Assembly: GCA_020627685.1 (NCBI GenBank)
Contig: JAHDGK010000013.1
Location: forward strand, 1 to 64,000
DNA: 64,000 nucleotides
Reading direction: 5' to 3'
Origin: Granulosicoccus sp.
Lineage (GTDB): Bacteria > Pseudomonadota > Gammaproteobacteria > Granulosicoccales > Granulosicoccaceae
Shown here piece after piece: positions 27,438 through 36,064 of the stretch (positions are counted from its first letter, which is position 1; each line of letters begins with the position of its first letter). Below the pieces are notes generated by a model. It did no database searches. It had not been told where the DNA came from and saw nothing but the letters and a program-made list of their open reading frames with translations. The position numbers were made by a program, and so were the translations under genes.

Positions 27438-28804
27438 CGGATTAGTCGCCAAATGTCGTTATAGAATGCCAAGAACATGAGAGCACCAAGCAGCACGATT
27501 CCAATTTGCTGACCCCAAATCTGAACAGATTCCGGCAAGGGTTTGCCGCGAATACCCTCGGCAGCGAAATACAACAAATGCCCCCCGTCCAGCATGGGTA
27601 TCGGTAAAAGGTTGAGCACAGCCAAACTAATGCTTATCAACGCTATAAAGTTAATGTAGTGATCGATACCAATGCTCGCCGACTGTCCGGCGTATTGGGC
27701 AATGCTGATTGGCCCGCTAATATTGTCAAGCGAAGCCTGTCCTAATAAAAGCTTGCTCAGCATCCGAATCGTCAAGGCCGACATATCCCATGTTCGTACG
27801 ACTGCCTCGGTGAAGGCCTGCACAGGGGCATGCTTCACCACAACCTTCGCCTTCTCTGACAAGGCCGCCGACTGGTTTTCCATCACACCTATGCGGCCAA
27901 TGGTCGTATCGCCATATTCGAACGCATCAGGCGTTAAGGTTAATTCAACCGTTTCCTGGTTCCGCTTGAGGACAACTGCCAGCGGTATCCCGGCACTGGG
28001 TTGTACGGCTTCAACCAACATTCGCCAGCTTTCAATCGAAACGTCGTTGATAGACATGATGATATCGTTTGCTTGGAGCCCAGCAGCGTCTGCTGCCCCG
28101 CCCTCAAGCACTTCACCGATGACGGGATCGATTTCGGGCCACCAGGCACGAAACCCCAGGTTGGCAACCGCATCACCGTCTGATTTCAGCATTTGCTCTT
28201 GCGTGACCGGCAACTGTCTGGTGATTTGTTGCCCGCCAGCATCTACCACGTCGATGTTCAATGGACCGCTTGCACTCATAGACGATTCGAGCAACGCAAT
28301 TCGAGCGTCTGTCCACGTGGGAGTCGCAGAGCCATTCACCGATATGATTCGATCCTCGTATTCAAAGCCTGCGAGCGCCGCGGGTGAATCCTTTACGGGA
28401 GATCCGACGAGCGGGGCTACGCCACTGATGCCGATCATCATAACCAGCCAGTAAGCGATGATGGCTAATAGGAAGTTGGCTGCCGGACCGGCGATAACCA
28501 CCGCACTCCTGGCCCACAACGGCTTTTGATTGAACGCTCGATGCCTTTCCTGCGCGCCCACGGGAGCTTCTCGCTCATCCAGCATTTTGACGTAGCCACC
28601 GAGTGGAATTGCACCGATGACGTATTCGGTGTCATCAACTTTTCCACGGCGCTTGTACAGCGGGCGGCCGAAGCCCACTGAGTAGCGAAGAACTTTTATC
28701 CCCACCCGACGAGCGACCCAAAAATGGCCGTACTCGTGGATAGAAATAAGAATCCCCAACGCCACCAGAAACGCGAGCGCGCTGACGACTACATTGCTGA
28801 ACAT
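27434..28804 (-). CDS. rseP: RIP zinc protease RseP
   Basis: The inner-membrane site-2 protease cuts anti-sigma factor RseA after DegS and clears signal-peptide remnants. The zinc motif HEYGH is at H23-H27 in the first transmembrane helix; two PDZ domains lie at about 115-300; and the third ligand motif [12 protein letters not shown] lies in the C-terminal membrane region. The 456-residue length is normal. Its stop overlaps the bamA start. Confidence 0.96.
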   Translation of the reverse strand: MFSNVVVSALAFLVALGILISIHEYGHFWVARRVGIKVLRYSVGFGRPLYKRRGKVDDTEYVIGAIPLGGYVKMLDEREAPVGAQERHRAFNQKPLWARSAVVIAGPAANFLLAIIAYWLVMMIGISGVAPLVGSPVKDSPAALAGFEYEDRIISVNGSATPTWTDARIALLESSMSASGPLNIDVVDAGGQQITRQLPVTQEQMLKSDGDAVANLGFRAWWPEIDPVIGEVLEGGAADAAGLQANDIIMSINDVSIESWRMLVEAVQPSAGIPLAVVLKRNQETVELTLTPDAFEYGDTTIGRIGVMENQSAALSEKAKVVVKHAPVQAFTEAVVRTWDMSALTIRMLSKLLLGQASLDNISGPISIAQYAGQSASIGIDHYINFIALISISLAVLNLLPIPMLDGGHLLYFAAEGIRGKPLPESVQIWGQQIGIVLLGALMFLAFYNDIWRLIR

Positions 28805-28858
28805 AGAAACATCATGGTGGAGGGCAAATTATTTTTTCGCTGAGTTGATCATTTGAAA

Positions 28859-30112
28859 TCAAGCTACACCTGAGTTGATCAGGTTAGTTGCTGTTTCTCG
28901 GGCATTTTTGTCTGCATCAATGATAGTGGTCAAATCGACTGCGGGGGATATTTTTGAACGACTTAGTGTCTCCTCAACCACCTGAGAAAGTTGCAAAAAT
29001 GCAACAGATCCCGATAAAAATGCCTCGACAGCAATTTCATTAGCGGCATTAAGAATGGTCGGGGCGGTGCCACCTGCGCGCTGTGCTTCAAAGGCTAAAC
29101 GCAGTAATGGAAACCGGGAAGTATCCGGTTTCTCAAAATGCAAACCGGCCAGATCAAAGAAGTTCAAGGGCTCAACACCGGATTGAATCCGTTCCGGCCA
29201 AGCCAGGCAATGTGCAATGGGAGTCCGCATGTCAGGGCGTCCCATCTGGGCTAACACGGAGCCGTCTTCATAACTCACCATTGAGTGAATAATACTTTCG
29301 GGGTGGACGACCACTTCTATTGTGTCGGCGGAAACAGAAAACAACTGGCAGGCTTCGATAACCTCCAATCCCTTGTTCATCAGCGTGGCTGAATCGATGG
29401 AAATCTTCGGGCCCATTGACCAATTCGGATGCTTCAAAGCTTGTTGCGCCGTTACAACACTCAGCTGTTCAACCGTACAATTACGTAATGGACCACCGGA
29501 AGCAGTAAGCAATATTTTTACGATTCCTCGCGTATTTACCCCGTCAGGTGTCTCAGGCAAACTCTGAAAGATCGCATTGTGCTCACTATCGACAGGCAGA
29601 ATCAGGGCACCGGCATCTTTTGCTGCGCTCATTAGCAGCTGGCCACTCATCACCAGTGATTCTTTATTAGCCAAAAGCAGCCGCTTTCCGGCCTTTGCAG
29701 CCGCAAGCGTAGACATCAAACCGGCCGCACCGACAATAGCCGCAACCACAGTATCAACAGCTGCAGCCGATGCAATTTCGTTCAGTGCATCAGGACCGTG
29801 ACGAACCTCGACCGATAGCCCCTTCTTCGTGCAAAGCTTAAGTAATTTGTGAGCCCCGTCCTCGTCGGCTACGACAGCTACTTCGGGATTGAAACGCTCA
29901 CACAATGCAAACAGTTCATCGACCCTTGAGTGCGCAGACAATGCATAAACGCGGTATTTTTGAGGGTGCCTGGCAACGACATCGAGCGTGCTCTTCCCAA
30001 TGGAGCCGGTGGCTCCGAGCACTGTAATAGCTCGCAGCTGCTGACAAGCATCATGTGGCTCGGCCGCGCTTATATTTGACGAATGATCATCATCACAATC
30101 ACTCACAGCCAC
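28859..30112 (-). CDS. dxr: 1-deoxy-D-xylulose 5-phosphate reductoisomerase
   Basis: First committed step of the MEP isoprenoid pathway, supplying UppS and others. The NADPH motif VLGATGSIGKSTLDV begins near residue 31; LLLANKESLVMSG and the metal-site ILPVDSEHNAIFQ are intact, as is MNKGLEVIEA. The only available start is GTG at 30112, overlapping cdsA by ten bases, which gives an unusual hydrophilic N-terminal extension of about 27 residues with an Asp/His-rich patch. A later GTG start is possible. Confidence 0.95.
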   Translation of the reverse strand: MAVSDCDDDHSSNISAAEPHDACQQLRAITVLGATGSIGKSTLDVVARHPQKYRVYALSAHSRVDELFALCERFNPEVAVVADEDGAHKLLKLCTKKGLSVEVRHGPDALNEIASAAAVDTVVAAIVGAAGLMSTLAAAKAGKRLLLANKESLVMSGQLLMSAAKDAGALILPVDSEHNAIFQSLPETPDGVNTRGIVKILLTASGGPLRNCTVEQLSVVTAQQALKHPNWSMGPKISIDSATLMNKGLEVIEACQLFSVSADTIEVVVHPESIIHSMVSYEDGSVLAQMGRPDMRTPIAHCLAWPERIQSGVEPLNFFDLAGLHFEKPDTSRFPLLRLAFEAQRAGGTAPTILNAANEIAVEAFLSGSVAFLQLSQVVEETLSRSKISPAVDLTTIIDADKNARETATNLINSGVA

Positions 30113-30918
30113 ACCCAGACGAATGCGAAAACGGGCAAGGCCGCAAGTGCTCCATCAATGCGATCGAGTACACCACCATGGCCAGGCAACATTTGACTGC
30201 TGTCTTTCATATCGGCAGCGCGCTTGACCCTGCTCTCGTATAAATCGCCTATGACAGATGCACAAGCAGCAAGCACCGTTGCGATGATTAATTTAAAACG
30301 GTTATCTGCAGCGAACGGTGCAAACACTAGAATGAATAGCAGCACAAGGCCTGTAACCGCCAAGCCACCATAAACACCTTCCCAGGTTTTACCGGGGCTG
30401 ATAGCTGGTGCTAGCTTGTTTGTACCAAAGCGGCGACCACTGAAATAGGCGCCTATATCCATGAGCCATACGATGCTCAACGCATACAGCAACAATCCAG
30501 ACGAAGCTTGTGGCACAAAGCTTCTTAAATTCTGTAGTGCAAGCACCGTAACAATAAAAAGAAAGGCACCGGTTATCAGAAGCATCTCTCTTATATCAAC
30601 GATTGGATCCATGCGTGGCGTCAGATAAAACATGGCAGGAACTGCAACCCAGAATAAGAACCCTGCCAGGAAAAGCCAACGAGCAAATTCATCGCTGTAA
30701 GGGATATAGAGCGCCAGTAGTCCGATCAAACCGACAACCGCCGCAAAACCTGTTTGAACCGACTCGTCTTTTATTCCACATAGCCTGCCCCACTCCCACG
30801 CAGATGCAGCAACAATAAAGCTAAGCATAAGAGCAAAAACATCTACTGAGGAAAACGCAAGTGCTGCCCCAAATACAAGCAGCAAAGCCACCGCCGTTAT
30901 GATTCGTGTTTTAAGCAT
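30103..30918 (-). CDS. cdsA: Phosphatidate cytidylyltransferase
   Basis: The inner-membrane enzyme makes CDP-diacylglycerol. The C-terminal signature is SVIGDLYESRVKRAADMKDS followed by LPGHGGVLDRIDG, both typical. About eight hydrophobic segments precede it. The ATG at 30918 is chosen over one 69 bases upstream: an AGGG lies at suitable spacing, the overlap with uppS is only eight bases and the protein starts directly with MLKTRIITA. About 271 residues. Confidence 0.95.
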   Translation of the reverse strand: MLKTRIITAVALLLVFGAALAFSSVDVFALMLSFIVAASAWEWGRLCGIKDESVQTGFAAVVGLIGLLALYIPYSDEFARWLFLAGFLFWVAVPAMFYLTPRMDPIVDIREMLLITGAFLFIVTVLALQNLRSFVPQASSGLLLYALSIVWLMDIGAYFSGRRFGTNKLAPAISPGKTWEGVYGGLAVTGLVLLFILVFAPFAADNRFKLIIATVLAACASVIGDLYESRVKRAADMKDSSQMLPGHGGVLDRIDGALAALPVFAFVWVWL

Positions 30919-31651
30919 TTTTACCCTGTACTTGTTCGCCAGTGCGGCCGAATCGTCGTTGTCGACCCGCATAGAATTCGAGTGCATGACCTAATTCGGT
31001 GTCGGAAAAATCAGGCCAGAGCACATCGGTAAAGTACAACTCTGTATACGCCAGATGCCATAACAAATAGTTGCTGATGCGTTTTTCACCGCCGGTTCGG
31101 ATGAACAAGTCGGGTTCTTTGAAATCGGACAGCGAAACGTGCTGAGAAAAGAGATCCACATCGATAGATTCTGGATCTAATTCACCATCGCGGGCTTTGT
31201 AGGCAATTTGCTTTGCAGCATTCACAATGTCCCATCTACCGCCATAATTAACGGCAATGGAGAGCGACAAACCATCGTTGTCTTTAGTGTGTTCTTCGGC
31301 GCGCAGCATTTCATTCTGCAGCTTCTCAGCAAAAGCTGACCGCTCACCGATAAACTGAATGCGAACATTATTTTCGTTAAGCTTACTGACTTCACTTTTC
31401 AACGCACGTAGGAAAAGGTCCATCAGCAGACCCACTTCGGCTTCGGGTCTTTTCCAGTTTTCACTGGAGAAAGCAAACAGAGTTAATGCTTCGATTTGTT
31501 GCCGCGCACAAGCCTCAACGATATCGCGTGTGGTGCGAAAACCTGCCTGGTGCCCGAATGCCCTAGCCTTGCCCTGCTGTTTGGCCCATCTACCGTTACC
31601 GTCCATGATAATCGCAACGTGACTTGGCCGATTTTGATCAGTGGAGGACAC
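30911..31651 (-). CDS. uppS: Undecaprenyl diphosphate synthase
   Basis: The enzyme makes the C55 lipid carrier for peptidoglycan and O-antigen. Motifs are HVAIIMDGNGRWAK near the N terminus, LTLFAFSSENWKRP, and the C-terminal DLFIRTGGEKRISNYLLW region. Two GTG codons can start it, at 31693 and 31651; the second gives a normal N terminus and has a weak AGAGAA upstream, so I prefer it (246 residues). The gap to frr is 66 bases. Confidence 0.94.
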   Translation of the reverse strand: MSSTDQNRPSHVAIIMDGNGRWAKQQGKARAFGHQAGFRTTRDIVEACARQQIEALTLFAFSSENWKRPEAEVGLLMDLFLRALKSEVSKLNENNVRIQFIGERSAFAEKLQNEMLRAEEHTKDNDGLSLSIAVNYGGRWDIVNAAKQIAYKARDGELDPESIDVDLFSQHVSLSDFKEPDLFIRTGGEKRISNYLLWHLAYTELYFTDVLWPDFSDTELGHALEFYAGRQRRFGRTGEQVQGKNA

Positions 31652-31717
31652 TCGTCTATTCTCTGTTAGGAATCTGGCTTCGTTATAGTGCACTAATTGG
31701 CAAGGCGTAGGAGGTAG

Positions 31718-32275
31718 TTAAACCTCCATTAAGTCCGCTTCTTTCTTTGACAGCACACTATCGATAACTTTGATGGCAGCATCTGTAAGCTTTTGTACAG
31801 ATTCCTCGCCTTTGCGCAGATCGTCCTTAGAAATTTCTTTCTCTTTTTCCAGCTCTTTTAAGTCGCTGTTAGCATCCCGCCGAATGTTCCGAACTGCCAC
31901 TCTTGAGTTCTCAGCTTCACCACGCACCATCTTCACCATATCTTTGCGCCGCTCCTCAGTCATGGGAGGAACAGGCACTCTGATGACAGTTCCGGCGGTG
32001 TTGGGGTTTAGACCTAAATCCGAGTTGATAATGGCTTTCTCAACCGCGGGCACCATAGATTGTTCCCACGGTGTAACCGTCAGCATACGAGCATCTTCTG
32101 TATTGATATTGGCGACCTGGCTTAACGGCGATTCGGCACCGTAATAATCGACCTTAACGCTCTCCAGCAAGCTCGGATGTGCTCGACCGGTACGCATGCG
32201 CGATAGTTCATTTTCCAAGGATTCCGCCGTTTTTCCCATGCGAATCTTTGCATCTTCAAGAATGTCGTCAATCAT
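31718..32275 (-). CDS. frr: Ribosome recycling factor
   Basis: RRF splits post-termination ribosomes together with EF-G. The 185-residue protein starts [21 protein letters not shown] and has [20 protein letters not shown] and [18 protein letters not shown], the standard family blocks. It follows pyrH after 12 bases. Confidence 0.97.
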   Translation of the reverse strand: MIDDILEDAKIRMGKTAESLENELSRMRTGRAHPSLLESVKVDYYGAESPLSQVANINTEDARMLTVTPWEQSMVPAVEKAIINSDLGLNPNTAGTVIRVPVPPMTEERRKDMVKMVRGEAENSRVAVRNIRRDANSDLKELEKEKEISKDDLRKGEESVQKLTDAAIKVIDSVLSKKEADLMEV

Positions 32276-32287
32276 TGCTAAGACCTA

Positions 32288-33040
32288 TTAATCCAGTTGT
32301 TTTACCGTCGTACCGACATTTTCGCCCATGACGAGTCGCATTAGATCACCGCTTTGATTCATATCAAAAACTTTTACCGGCAGATTGTTGTCTCGACACA
32401 TCACGATAGCGGTTTGATCCATTACACCTAATCGTTTTTCTACTGCTTCATCAAAGCTGACCACATCATATTTTACCGCGTCGTCGTGCTTCATCGGATC
32501 CTTGTCGTAGATTCCGTCGACCTTGGTGCCTTTGATCATAATATTGGCACCAACCTCGACAGCTCTCAGACTCGCTGCGGAATCGGTGGTAAAAAACGGA
32601 TTCCCCGTGCCGGCTGCGAAAAGCACGATGCGACCTTTTTCAAGATGCCGTACTGCCCGGCGTCGAATATAGTCTTCGCACACCGAATTTATTTCCAGCG
32701 CCGACATAACTCGGCAGTAAGCACCCAAGTTTTCCAGGGCATCTTGCATCGACAAGCAATTTATGACGGTCGCGAGCATGCCCATATGATCACCCGTGAC
32801 TCGATCCATACCGGCTTCTGCGAGGCCGGCACCACGAAAAATATTTCCGCCACCAATGACCATCGCGACTTCGACACCGATATCACTCACCGCTTTTACT
32901 TCTGTTGCTAATCGGCGGATGTAAGCGGGGTCGATGCCATAGTCCATGTCTCCCATCAGCGCTTCACCGCTGAGTTTCAACAAGATTCGCTCGTACACCG
33001 GACGTGCAGTTTCCATTTGATGATGACTCATGCGTTGCAT
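32288..33040 (-). CDS. pyrH: Uridylate kinase
   Basis: It phosphorylates UMP to UDP. The protein has [13 protein letters not shown] near the N terminus, [10 protein letters not shown] and the late [11 protein letters not shown] motif of the hexameric bacterial UMP kinases. Several starts are possible: TTG 33052 and ATG 33040, 33031 or 33016. The ATG at 33040 has GAAG six bases upstream and is used here; the conserved region begins only at PVYERI. Confidence 0.95.
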   Translation of the reverse strand: MQRMSHHQMETARPVYERILLKLSGEALMGDMDYGIDPAYIRRLATEVKAVSDIGVEVAMVIGGGNIFRGAGLAEAGMDRVTGDHMGMLATVINCLSMQDALENLGAYCRVMSALEINSVCEDYIRRRAVRHLEKGRIVLFAAGTGNPFFTTDSAASLRAVEVGANIMIKGTKVDGIYDKDPMKHDDAVKYDVVSFDEAVEKRLGVMDQTAIVMCRDNNLPVKVFDMNQSGDLMRLVMGENVGTTVKQLD

Positions 33041-33072
33041 CAGGAGCTTCAAACCCTCTGATGCGTTGATAC

Positions 33073-33098
33073 AAAAAAGCCGGGAACAAGCCCGGCTT
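33073..33098 (-). terminator. Intrinsic terminator after tsf
   Basis: On the minus strand AAGCCGGG and CCCGGCTT form an 8-bp stem with a 6-base loop followed by T residues. It would separate the rpsB-tsf transcript from pyrH and downstream genes, although read-through may occur. Confidence 0.85.
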
Positions 33099-33224
33099 CG
33101 TTCAGTACAATTCTAGATCGGATAACTCGCGATGCCTACCGATTTATCCAGCTGGCGGACGAAAAGATAAACTGCTGTCATCTCATTTGCCCGATATCGC
33201 GAAGTTAAAGCGTCTAACAAACGA

Positions 33225-34094
33225 CTATGCACCGCGAACCTGGGCCATAACTTCGTCTGCAAAATTTTCTTCCTTCTTCTCGATGCCTTCACCGACTTCC
33301 AAACGGTAGAAGTTAGCAACTGTAGCGCCCTTCTCTTTTAGAAGCTGTGCAATGGTCTGATCAGGATTTTTAACAAACGGTTGACCCACCAACGTGATCT
33401 CAGCCAAGTACTTGCGAATTCTGCCAACAACCATTTTCTCAATGATTTCTGGCGGCTTTCCACTTTCAGCAGCTTCTGCTGAGAAGATCGCTTTTTCTTT
33501 CTCTAGAAGCTCTGCCGGAACACCGCTTTCATCAACACAAACAGGCTTACTTGCTGCAATGTGCATAGCCAGATCGCGAGCTAGCTCAGCGTCACCATCA
33601 ACGACTTCGCAAACCACACCAATACGCCCACTGTGAGAGTAAGAGCCGTAGACACCGGTTTCAGTGCTACCCGCGACACAACGACGTACCTGAATGTTTT
33701 CACCGATTTTCGCAACCAGTGCTTTTCGCACTTCTTCAACGACTTCACCATCGATAGTCAATTGATCAACGCTCTCAGGCTTCTGTTCTAAAACTGCGTC
33801 GACAGCTTTAGCGGTGAAGTTGACGAAATCTTCGGCTTTCGCGGCGAAATCTGTCTGGCTGTTGATCTCAACCATGCCAAAACTTTTCGCATCGTCACTT
33901 AATTTAATAGCAACCGCGCCTTCTGCCGCAGTATTGCCGGATTTCTTGTCAGCTTTCGCCAAACCAGAAATACGCATCGCTTCAATAGCCGCGTCCATGT
34001 CGCCGTCAGCTTCAGTTAGTGCTTTTTTGCACTCCATCATGCCCGCGCCCGTACGCTCGCGCAGTTCCTTAACCATGCTCGCCGAAATGGCCAT
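33225..34094 (-). CDS. tsf: Translation elongation factor Ts
   Basis: EF-Ts is the nucleotide exchange factor for EF-Tu. The family signatures are LRERTGAGMMECKKAL at the N terminus and the INSQTDFAAK motif. The true start is the ATG at 34094 (MAISAS): the AGAGAGGA ribosome-binding site lies six bases upstream, whereas it abuts the ATG at 34100 directly and leaves upstream starts without one. About 289 residues. Cotranscribed with rpsB. Confidence 0.97.
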   Translation of the reverse strand: MAISASMVKELRERTGAGMMECKKALTEADGDMDAAIEAMRISGLAKADKKSGNTAAEGAVAIKLSDDAKSFGMVEINSQTDFAAKAEDFVNFTAKAVDAVLEQKPESVDQLTIDGEVVEEVRKALVAKIGENIQVRRCVAGSTETGVYGSYSHSGRIGVVCEVVDGDAELARDLAMHIAASKPVCVDESGVPAELLEKEKAIFSAEAAESGKPPEIIEKMVVGRIRKYLAEITLVGQPFVKNPDQTIAQLLKEKGATVANFYRLEVGEGIEKKEENFADEVMAQVRGA

Positions 34095-34234
34095 GTTCAT
34101 TCCTCTCTTTGAATCTGTTGTCCGGACCACCTTTTGGGATTGGGCCGAACCTGAATTGGGATTTCGCTCAAGCCCGTGGGTACACGGGCTTGAGCGGTAT
34201 TACAGTACTCAGACGCCCATAGGCGCCCGGCGAC

Positions 34235-35056
34235 TTATGCAGTCGGGGCAGAGTCGCCCGCTTCAGCAGGAGCAGCTTCTGCTTCAGCAGCTGCCGGCGC
34301 TTCTGCAACAGGCTCTGCAGGAGCCGCCTGAGCAGCGTCAACTGCAGCCGCAGCTTCATCGTCCATTTTGCCCGAGGAGCGTTTGCCGTCCTGGATAGCC
34401 GCAGCGATCGCTTCAACATACAACTGAATAGCGCGGATGGCATCGTCATTACCCGGGATGACATAATCAATGCCATCGGGGGTGTTGTTTGTATCTACGA
34501 CACCAATAACAGGGATTCCCAGCTTGTTGGCTTCGGTGATTGCAATGCGCTCATGACCGACATCGACCACGAACAGGGCATCCGGGAGTCGTTCCATGTG
34601 CTTGATTCCACCCATGCCACGATCCAGCTTCTCGTATTCGCGAGTCAGCCCTAGCGCTTCCTTTTTGCTTAGTCGCTCAAAGCTTCCGTCTTCACGCATA
34701 GCTTCCAGCTCAAGAAGACGCTTAACTGACTGCTTAACCGTCTTGAAGTTTGTCATCATGCCACCGGACCAGCGTCTGTTTACGAAAGGCATGTTGCAGC
34801 TCTCAGCCGCTTGGCGAACGGCATCACGTGCAGCGCGCTTTGTGCCTACGAACAGAATTTTTCCGTTTTTGGAGGCGACTTTACCAGCGTAGTTAGTGGA
34901 ATCGATTAGTGCCGGCAGGCTCTTCTCGAGGTTAAAAATATGAATATTGTTTCTTTCACCGTAAATGTACGGTGCCATTTTCGGCGCCCAATAACGTGTT
35001 TGGTGTCCGAAATGTACGCCTGCCTCTAGCATCTGGCGCATGGTTACATCAGCCAT
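34235..35056 (-). CDS. rpsB: 30S ribosomal protein S2
   Basis: The protein begins [20 protein letters not shown] and has the family blocks [12 protein letters not shown] and [19 protein letters not shown]. At 273 residues it is longer than E. coli S2 (241): after about residue 228 it has an Ala/Glu/Pro-rich, acidic low-complexity tail. AGAGGA lies about seven bases before the ATG. S2 is known to repress its own operon in Gammaproteobacteria through the leader. Confidence 0.98.
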   Translation of the reverse strand: MADVTMRQMLEAGVHFGHQTRYWAPKMAPYIYGERNNIHIFNLEKSLPALIDSTNYAGKVASKNGKILFVGTKRAARDAVRQAAESCNMPFVNRRWSGGMMTNFKTVKQSVKRLLELEAMREDGSFERLSKKEALGLTREYEKLDRGMGGIKHMERLPDALFVVDVGHERIAITEANKLGIPVIGVVDTNNTPDGIDYVIPGNDDAIRAIQLYVEAIAAAIQDGKRSSGKMDDEAAAAVDAAQAAPAEPVAEAPAAAEAEAAPAEAGDSAPTA

Positions 35057-35061
35057 GGTTT

Positions 35062-35200
35062 ATCCTCTGGTTGGGTTTGGCCTCCGCAAGCCAACCGCGA
35101 CTGACCCTTTGAATGTTAATCCTCGGGGCACCCGGCCGGGTTGAAACGACTTGCGTGTGAAATCCGCGCCAGCAATCTGGCTACGGTCAGCCCGACTTTA
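35062..35200 (-). promoter_or_regulatory. rpsB leader with a hairpin just before the ribosome-binding site
   Basis: The region upstream of rpsB is about 140-200 bases long without a gene. On the minus strand GGTTGG (35091-35096) pairs with CCAACC (35069-35074), with an alternative inner TTGGC/GCCAA stem, ending just before AGAGGA. A TTATAA-type -10 sits near 35200-35206. A structured rpsB leader used for S2 autoregulation is known in Gammaproteobacteria; that this is the same element is inference. Confidence 0.45.
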
Positions 35201-35260
35201 TAACACAATTGAGGCCATCGTTGTACACTATGCCCCCGTTTAGCATGCAATGATCACATT

Positions 35261-36031
35261 ATGGCCATCTCCCTGAAAACGCCCGAGCAAGTCGCCAAGA
35301 TGCGAATCGCTGGTCGTCTGGCAGCCGAGGTTCTGGACATGATTACTGAATACGTAGTTCCAGGCGTCACAACTGACGAGCTCAACACCATTTGCCACAA
35401 CCACATTGTTAATGTGCAACAAGGCATTCCGGCCACTTTGGGCTACCGGGGATTCACCAAATCGATCTGTACATCTGTCAATCAGCAGATCTGCCACGGC
35501 ATCCCTTCCGACCGAGTCCTCAAGAAAGGCGACATCGTCAATATCGATGTCACGGTCATCAAGGATGGCTGGTTTGGTGATACCAGTCGCATGTACTACG
35601 TCGGAGCAGTACAACCGCACGCCAAGCGCCTGTGCGAGGCAGCCTATGAAAGCATGGTCAAGGGTATCGAGATCGTAAAACCCGGAATCACCCTGGGGGA
35701 CATCGGACACGCTATTCAAGTGTTTGCTGAAGGCAAGCACTATTCCGTTGTTGAGGAATACTGTGGGCACGGCATAGGATCTAGCTTCCACGAAGATCCG
35801 CAGGTTCTGCATCATGGCCGCCCAGGCGAAGGCGAAGTACTTCGACCCGGCATGACCTTCACCATTGAACCCATGATCAATCAGGGTAAAAGGCATACAA
35901 AAGTACTGAGCGATGGCTGGACAGTCGTCACCAAGGACCGATCTTTGTCCGCCCAGTGGGAACATACCATTCTGGTAACCGAAGACGGTTATGAACTTCT
36001 CACCATCAGTGAAGACGGGCAAACGCTTTAA
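35261..36031 (+). CDS. map: Methionine aminopeptidase, type I
   Basis: It removes the initiator Met from nascent proteins. All metal ligands are in place: the DVTVIKDGWFGDTSRMYYVG block (two Asp), GHGIGSSFHEDP (His), TFTIEPMIN (Glu) and the C-terminal QWEHTILVTEDG (Glu). Normal length (256). No clear ribosome-binding site precedes the ATG. It is divergent from rpsB, a conserved arrangement. A long open frame on the opposite strand is a mirror effect of its codon use. Confidence 0.96.
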   Translation: MAISLKTPEQVAKMRIAGRLAAEVLDMITEYVVPGVTTDELNTICHNHIVNVQQGIPATLGYRGFTKSICTSVNQQICHGIPSDRVLKKGDIVNIDVTVIKDGWFGDTSRMYYVGAVQPHAKRLCEAAYESMVKGIEIVKPGITLGDIGHAIQVFAEGKHYSVVEEYCGHGIGSSFHEDPQVLHHGRPGEGEVLRPGMTFTIEPMINQGKRHTKVLSDGWTVVTKDRSLSAQWEHTILVTEDGYELLTISEDGQTL

Positions 36032-36064
36032 GGTGCAGATGGATTATTTTTCACTCAGCACACC

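Noticed and set aside
27672-28454. Open frame of 260 codons on the plus strand, opposite rseP
   Set aside because: rseP is intact and conserved on the other strand; the plus-strand sequence is Ser/Thr-rich and has no recognisable domain.
35240-36022. Open frame of about 260 codons on the minus strand, opposite map
   Set aside because: It lies almost exactly over map, which has all metal ligands of a known family. The antisense frame has no recognisable motif and would start inside the 3' end of map. Mirror frames of this kind arise from codon bias.
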